Origin: Candidatus Latescibacterota bacterium
Lineage (GTDB): Bacteria > Krumholzibacteriota > Krumholzibacteriia > Krumholzibacteriales > WJIX01
NCBI GenBank assembly: GCA_030643145.1
Contig: DAOWMJ010000096.1
Span: 1-7,488 of the forward strand
Direction of reading: 5' to 3'
DNA: 7,488 nucleotides
The translations under genes and the position numbers were made by a program. Shown here one piece after another: positions 5,932 to 7,488 of this stretch. Every line of letters begins with the position of its first letter. The stretch's first letter is position 1. Under the pieces are notes generated by a model. That model saw only the letters and a program-made list of their open reading frames with translations. It was not told the origin of the DNA and did no database searches.

Positions 5932-7488
5932 ATGGATAAAATAATAGGAATTGATCTTGGCACTACAAATTCATGTGTTGCTATTATTGAAGGAGGGGTG
6001 CCTTCTATTATTCCTAACGCGGAGGGAAGCAGAACAACTCCTTCTGTTGTAGCTCTGGCGAAGAATAATGAAAGGCTTGTTGGGGAATTGGCCAAGAGGC
6101 AGGCAGTAACTAATCCTGATAATACTATCTACAGTGTGAAACGGTTTATGGGAAATCAATATTCCGATTCTTTAGAAACAGTGGGGAATGTTTCCTACAA
6201 AATCAAGAAGGGGAAAGGCGATGAGCTCCTTATTGAATTTGGAGATAAAAGCTATCGGCCTCAGGAAATTTCGGCGATGATTCTAAGGTCTATCAAAAGA
6301 AGCGCTGAAGAGTATACCGATGCTGAAATCAAAAAAGCCGTAGTTACAGTTCCGGCTTATTTTAATGATTCTCAGCGCCAGGCTACCAAAGATGCCGGAA
6401 AGATAGCAGGGCTTGAAATAATGAGGATAATTAATGAACCTACAGCTGCTGCTATGGCGTACGGTTTCGATAAAGACAAGTCCGGGAATATAGCTGTGTA
6501 TGATCTTGGTGGGGGTACATTCGACATATCGATTCTTGAATTGAGCAAGGGAATCTACCAAGTAAAATCAACAAATGGAGACACCTGTCTTGGTGGCGAT
6601 GATTTTGATAGGTTGATTGCCGATTGGGTTGTAGCGCAATTTAAAGAATTAGAAGAAATAGATCTTTCCAAGGATAAGATGGCTATGCAGAGGATTTATG
6701 AAGCCGCCGAGAAAGCAAAATGTGAACTAAGCTCGGTTCATGAAACAGGGATTAATCTCCCCTTTATATTTGTTGATGATGATGGAGCGAAACATCTAGA
6801 TATTGTGTTGAGCAGAGCGGAGATGGAAAGGCTTTTATTACCTCAAATAAAGGCTACAATAGGGCCATGTAAAAAGGCTCTCGATGATGCCAATATGAAT
6901 GTTTCTAATATAGAAGAGGTAATTCTGGTTGGTGGTTCGACAAGGATTCCAGCTGTAAAAAGAGAAGTTAATAATTTTTTCAAAAAGGAGCCGCACAGAG
7001 GAGTAAACCCGGATGAGGTAGTAGCTTTGGGAGCTGCAATTCAGGCGGGGATTCTGTCAGGCGAAGTTGAGGAAATACTTCTTCTAGACGTAACTCCCCT
7101 AAGCCTCGGTATTGAGACTCTCGGCGGGTTAATGACTACGCTGATAGAACGTAATACTACAATTCCGTTTAGCAAGAGTCAGATATTTTCGACCGCAACA
7201 GACAACCAGCCGGCTGTAAGCATACATGTTCTACAGGGTGAAAGGGAACTTGCAAAGGACAACAAGACTTTGACGAAATTCGATATTGTGGGCATTCCGC
7301 CCGCTCCGCGAGGGATTCCTCAGATTGAAGTGAAATTTGATATTGACGCTAATGGTATTGTGCATGTATCCGGAAAAGATCTGGGAACCGGTAAGGAACA
7401 GAAAATGAAAGTGAAGGTGGTAAGCGGGCTTTCGGATGAGCAGATTGGTGATATGGTAAAGGAAGCGGAAGAGCATGCTGTTGAAGAT
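5932..7488 (+). CDS. dnaK: Molecular chaperone DnaK (Hsp70), 3'-truncated by window edge
   Basis: ATP-driven chaperone that binds exposed hydrophobic segments of client proteins, working with DnaJ and GrpE. The frame from ATG 5932 (ribosome-binding site AGGGG, 5922-5926) stays open to the last base: 519 of about 640 residues, so the end of the helical lid and C-terminus are missing. The ATPase domain shows IGIDLGTTNSCVA (5-17), AVVTVPAYFNDSQRQAT, INEPTAAAMAYG, YDLGGGTFDIS (from about 190, with the autophosphorylated Thr position of E. coli) and LVGGSTRIP (332-340). The linker LLLDVTPLSLG starts near residue 383, and the peptide-binding domain shows LQGERELAKDNKTL and GIPPAPRGIPQIEV. The stretch between KRFMG and YRPQEISAMIL has the long form seen in DnaK of two-membrane bacteria and missing from Bacillus-type DnaK. 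The gene is third in the CIRCE-controlled operon; whether dnaJ follows cannot be seen. Confidence 0.98.
   Translation, partial: MDKIIGIDLGTTNSCVAIIEGGVPSIIPNAEGSRTTPSVVALAKNNERLVGELAKRQAVTNPDNTIYSVKRFMGNQYSDSLETVGNVSYKIKKGKGDELLIEFGDKSYRPQEISAMILRSIKRSAEEYTDAEIKKAVVTVPAYFNDSQRQATKDAGKIAGLEIMRIINEPTAAAMAYGFDKDKSGNIAVYDLGGGTFDISILELSKGIYQVKSTNGDTCLGGDDFDRLIADWVVAQFKELEEIDLSKDKMAMQRIYEAAEKAKCELSSVHETGINLPFIFVDDDGAKHLDIVLSRAEMERLLLPQIKATIGPCKKALDDANMNVSNIEEVILVGGSTRIPAVKREVNNFFKKEPHRGVNPDEVVALGAAIQAGILSGEVEEILLLDVTPLSLGIETLGGLMTTLIERNTTIPFSKSQIFSTATDNQPAVSIHVLQGERELAKDNKTLTKFDIVGIPPAPRGIPQIEVKFDIDANGIVHVSGKDLGTGKEQKMKVKVVSGLSDEQIGDMVKEAEEHAVED

Noticed and set aside
6928..6948. GGTTCGACAAGGATTCC resembling a tRNA T arm
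   Set aside because: It encodes the conserved GGSTRIP motif of DnaK and has no surrounding tRNA structure.

Overview
The window carries six protein genes and one tRNA gene, all on the + strand, in a bacterial chromosomal segment of moderate G+C with no mobile elements, CRISPR arrays or phage genes. It opens inside glmS (amino-sugar synthesis; the first ~37 residues lie off the left edge) and closes inside dnaK (the last ~120 residues lie off the right edge).

Layout: glmS (partial, 2-1720); a ~140-base gap with a possible promoter; ridA (1864-2241), an enamine/imine deaminase; 39 bases later a tRNA gene with anticodon UCA, a 6-bp D stem, a 4-base D loop and a long variable arm, which I read as selC, tRNA-Sec (2281-2378); an exported/membrane protein of the DUF5683 type (2495-3157); lepB, signal peptidase I (3234-3842); a ~300-base non-coding stretch ending in a promoter-like sequence and a CIRCE operator (4118-4144); then the chaperone operon hrcA (4147-5169), grpE (5221-5901), dnaK (5932 to the edge).

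Organism: DnaK has the extra segment in its nucleotide-binding domain that is typical of bacteria with two membranes and absent from Bacillus-type DnaK. HrcA/CIRCE control rules out an enterobacterial arrangement. The DUF5683-type protein is best known from the Bacteroidetes/FCB side of the tree, and tRNA-Sec means that selenocysteine is probably used. Together these suggest a diderm, possibly FCB-related or candidate-phylum bacterium, perhaps from an anoxic habitat. This is inference; no rRNA is present to test it.

How the genes work together: hrcA-grpE-dnaK is a classic self-regulated heat-shock operon. HrcA should bind the CIRCE site over its own ribosome-binding site and repress the operon when chaperone is plentiful; GrpE is the nucleotide exchange factor of DnaK. 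The DUF5683-type protein and LepB both concern the cell envelope. GlmS supplies glucosamine-6-phosphate for peptidoglycan and lipopolysaccharide. I found no strong case for a wholly new system. The points most worth a second look are the tRNA-Sec with a G-A opposition at the eighth acceptor position, its placement right behind ridA, the CIRCE site overlapping the hrcA translation start together with an unusual HrcA recognition helix, and the strongly basic tails of GrpE.
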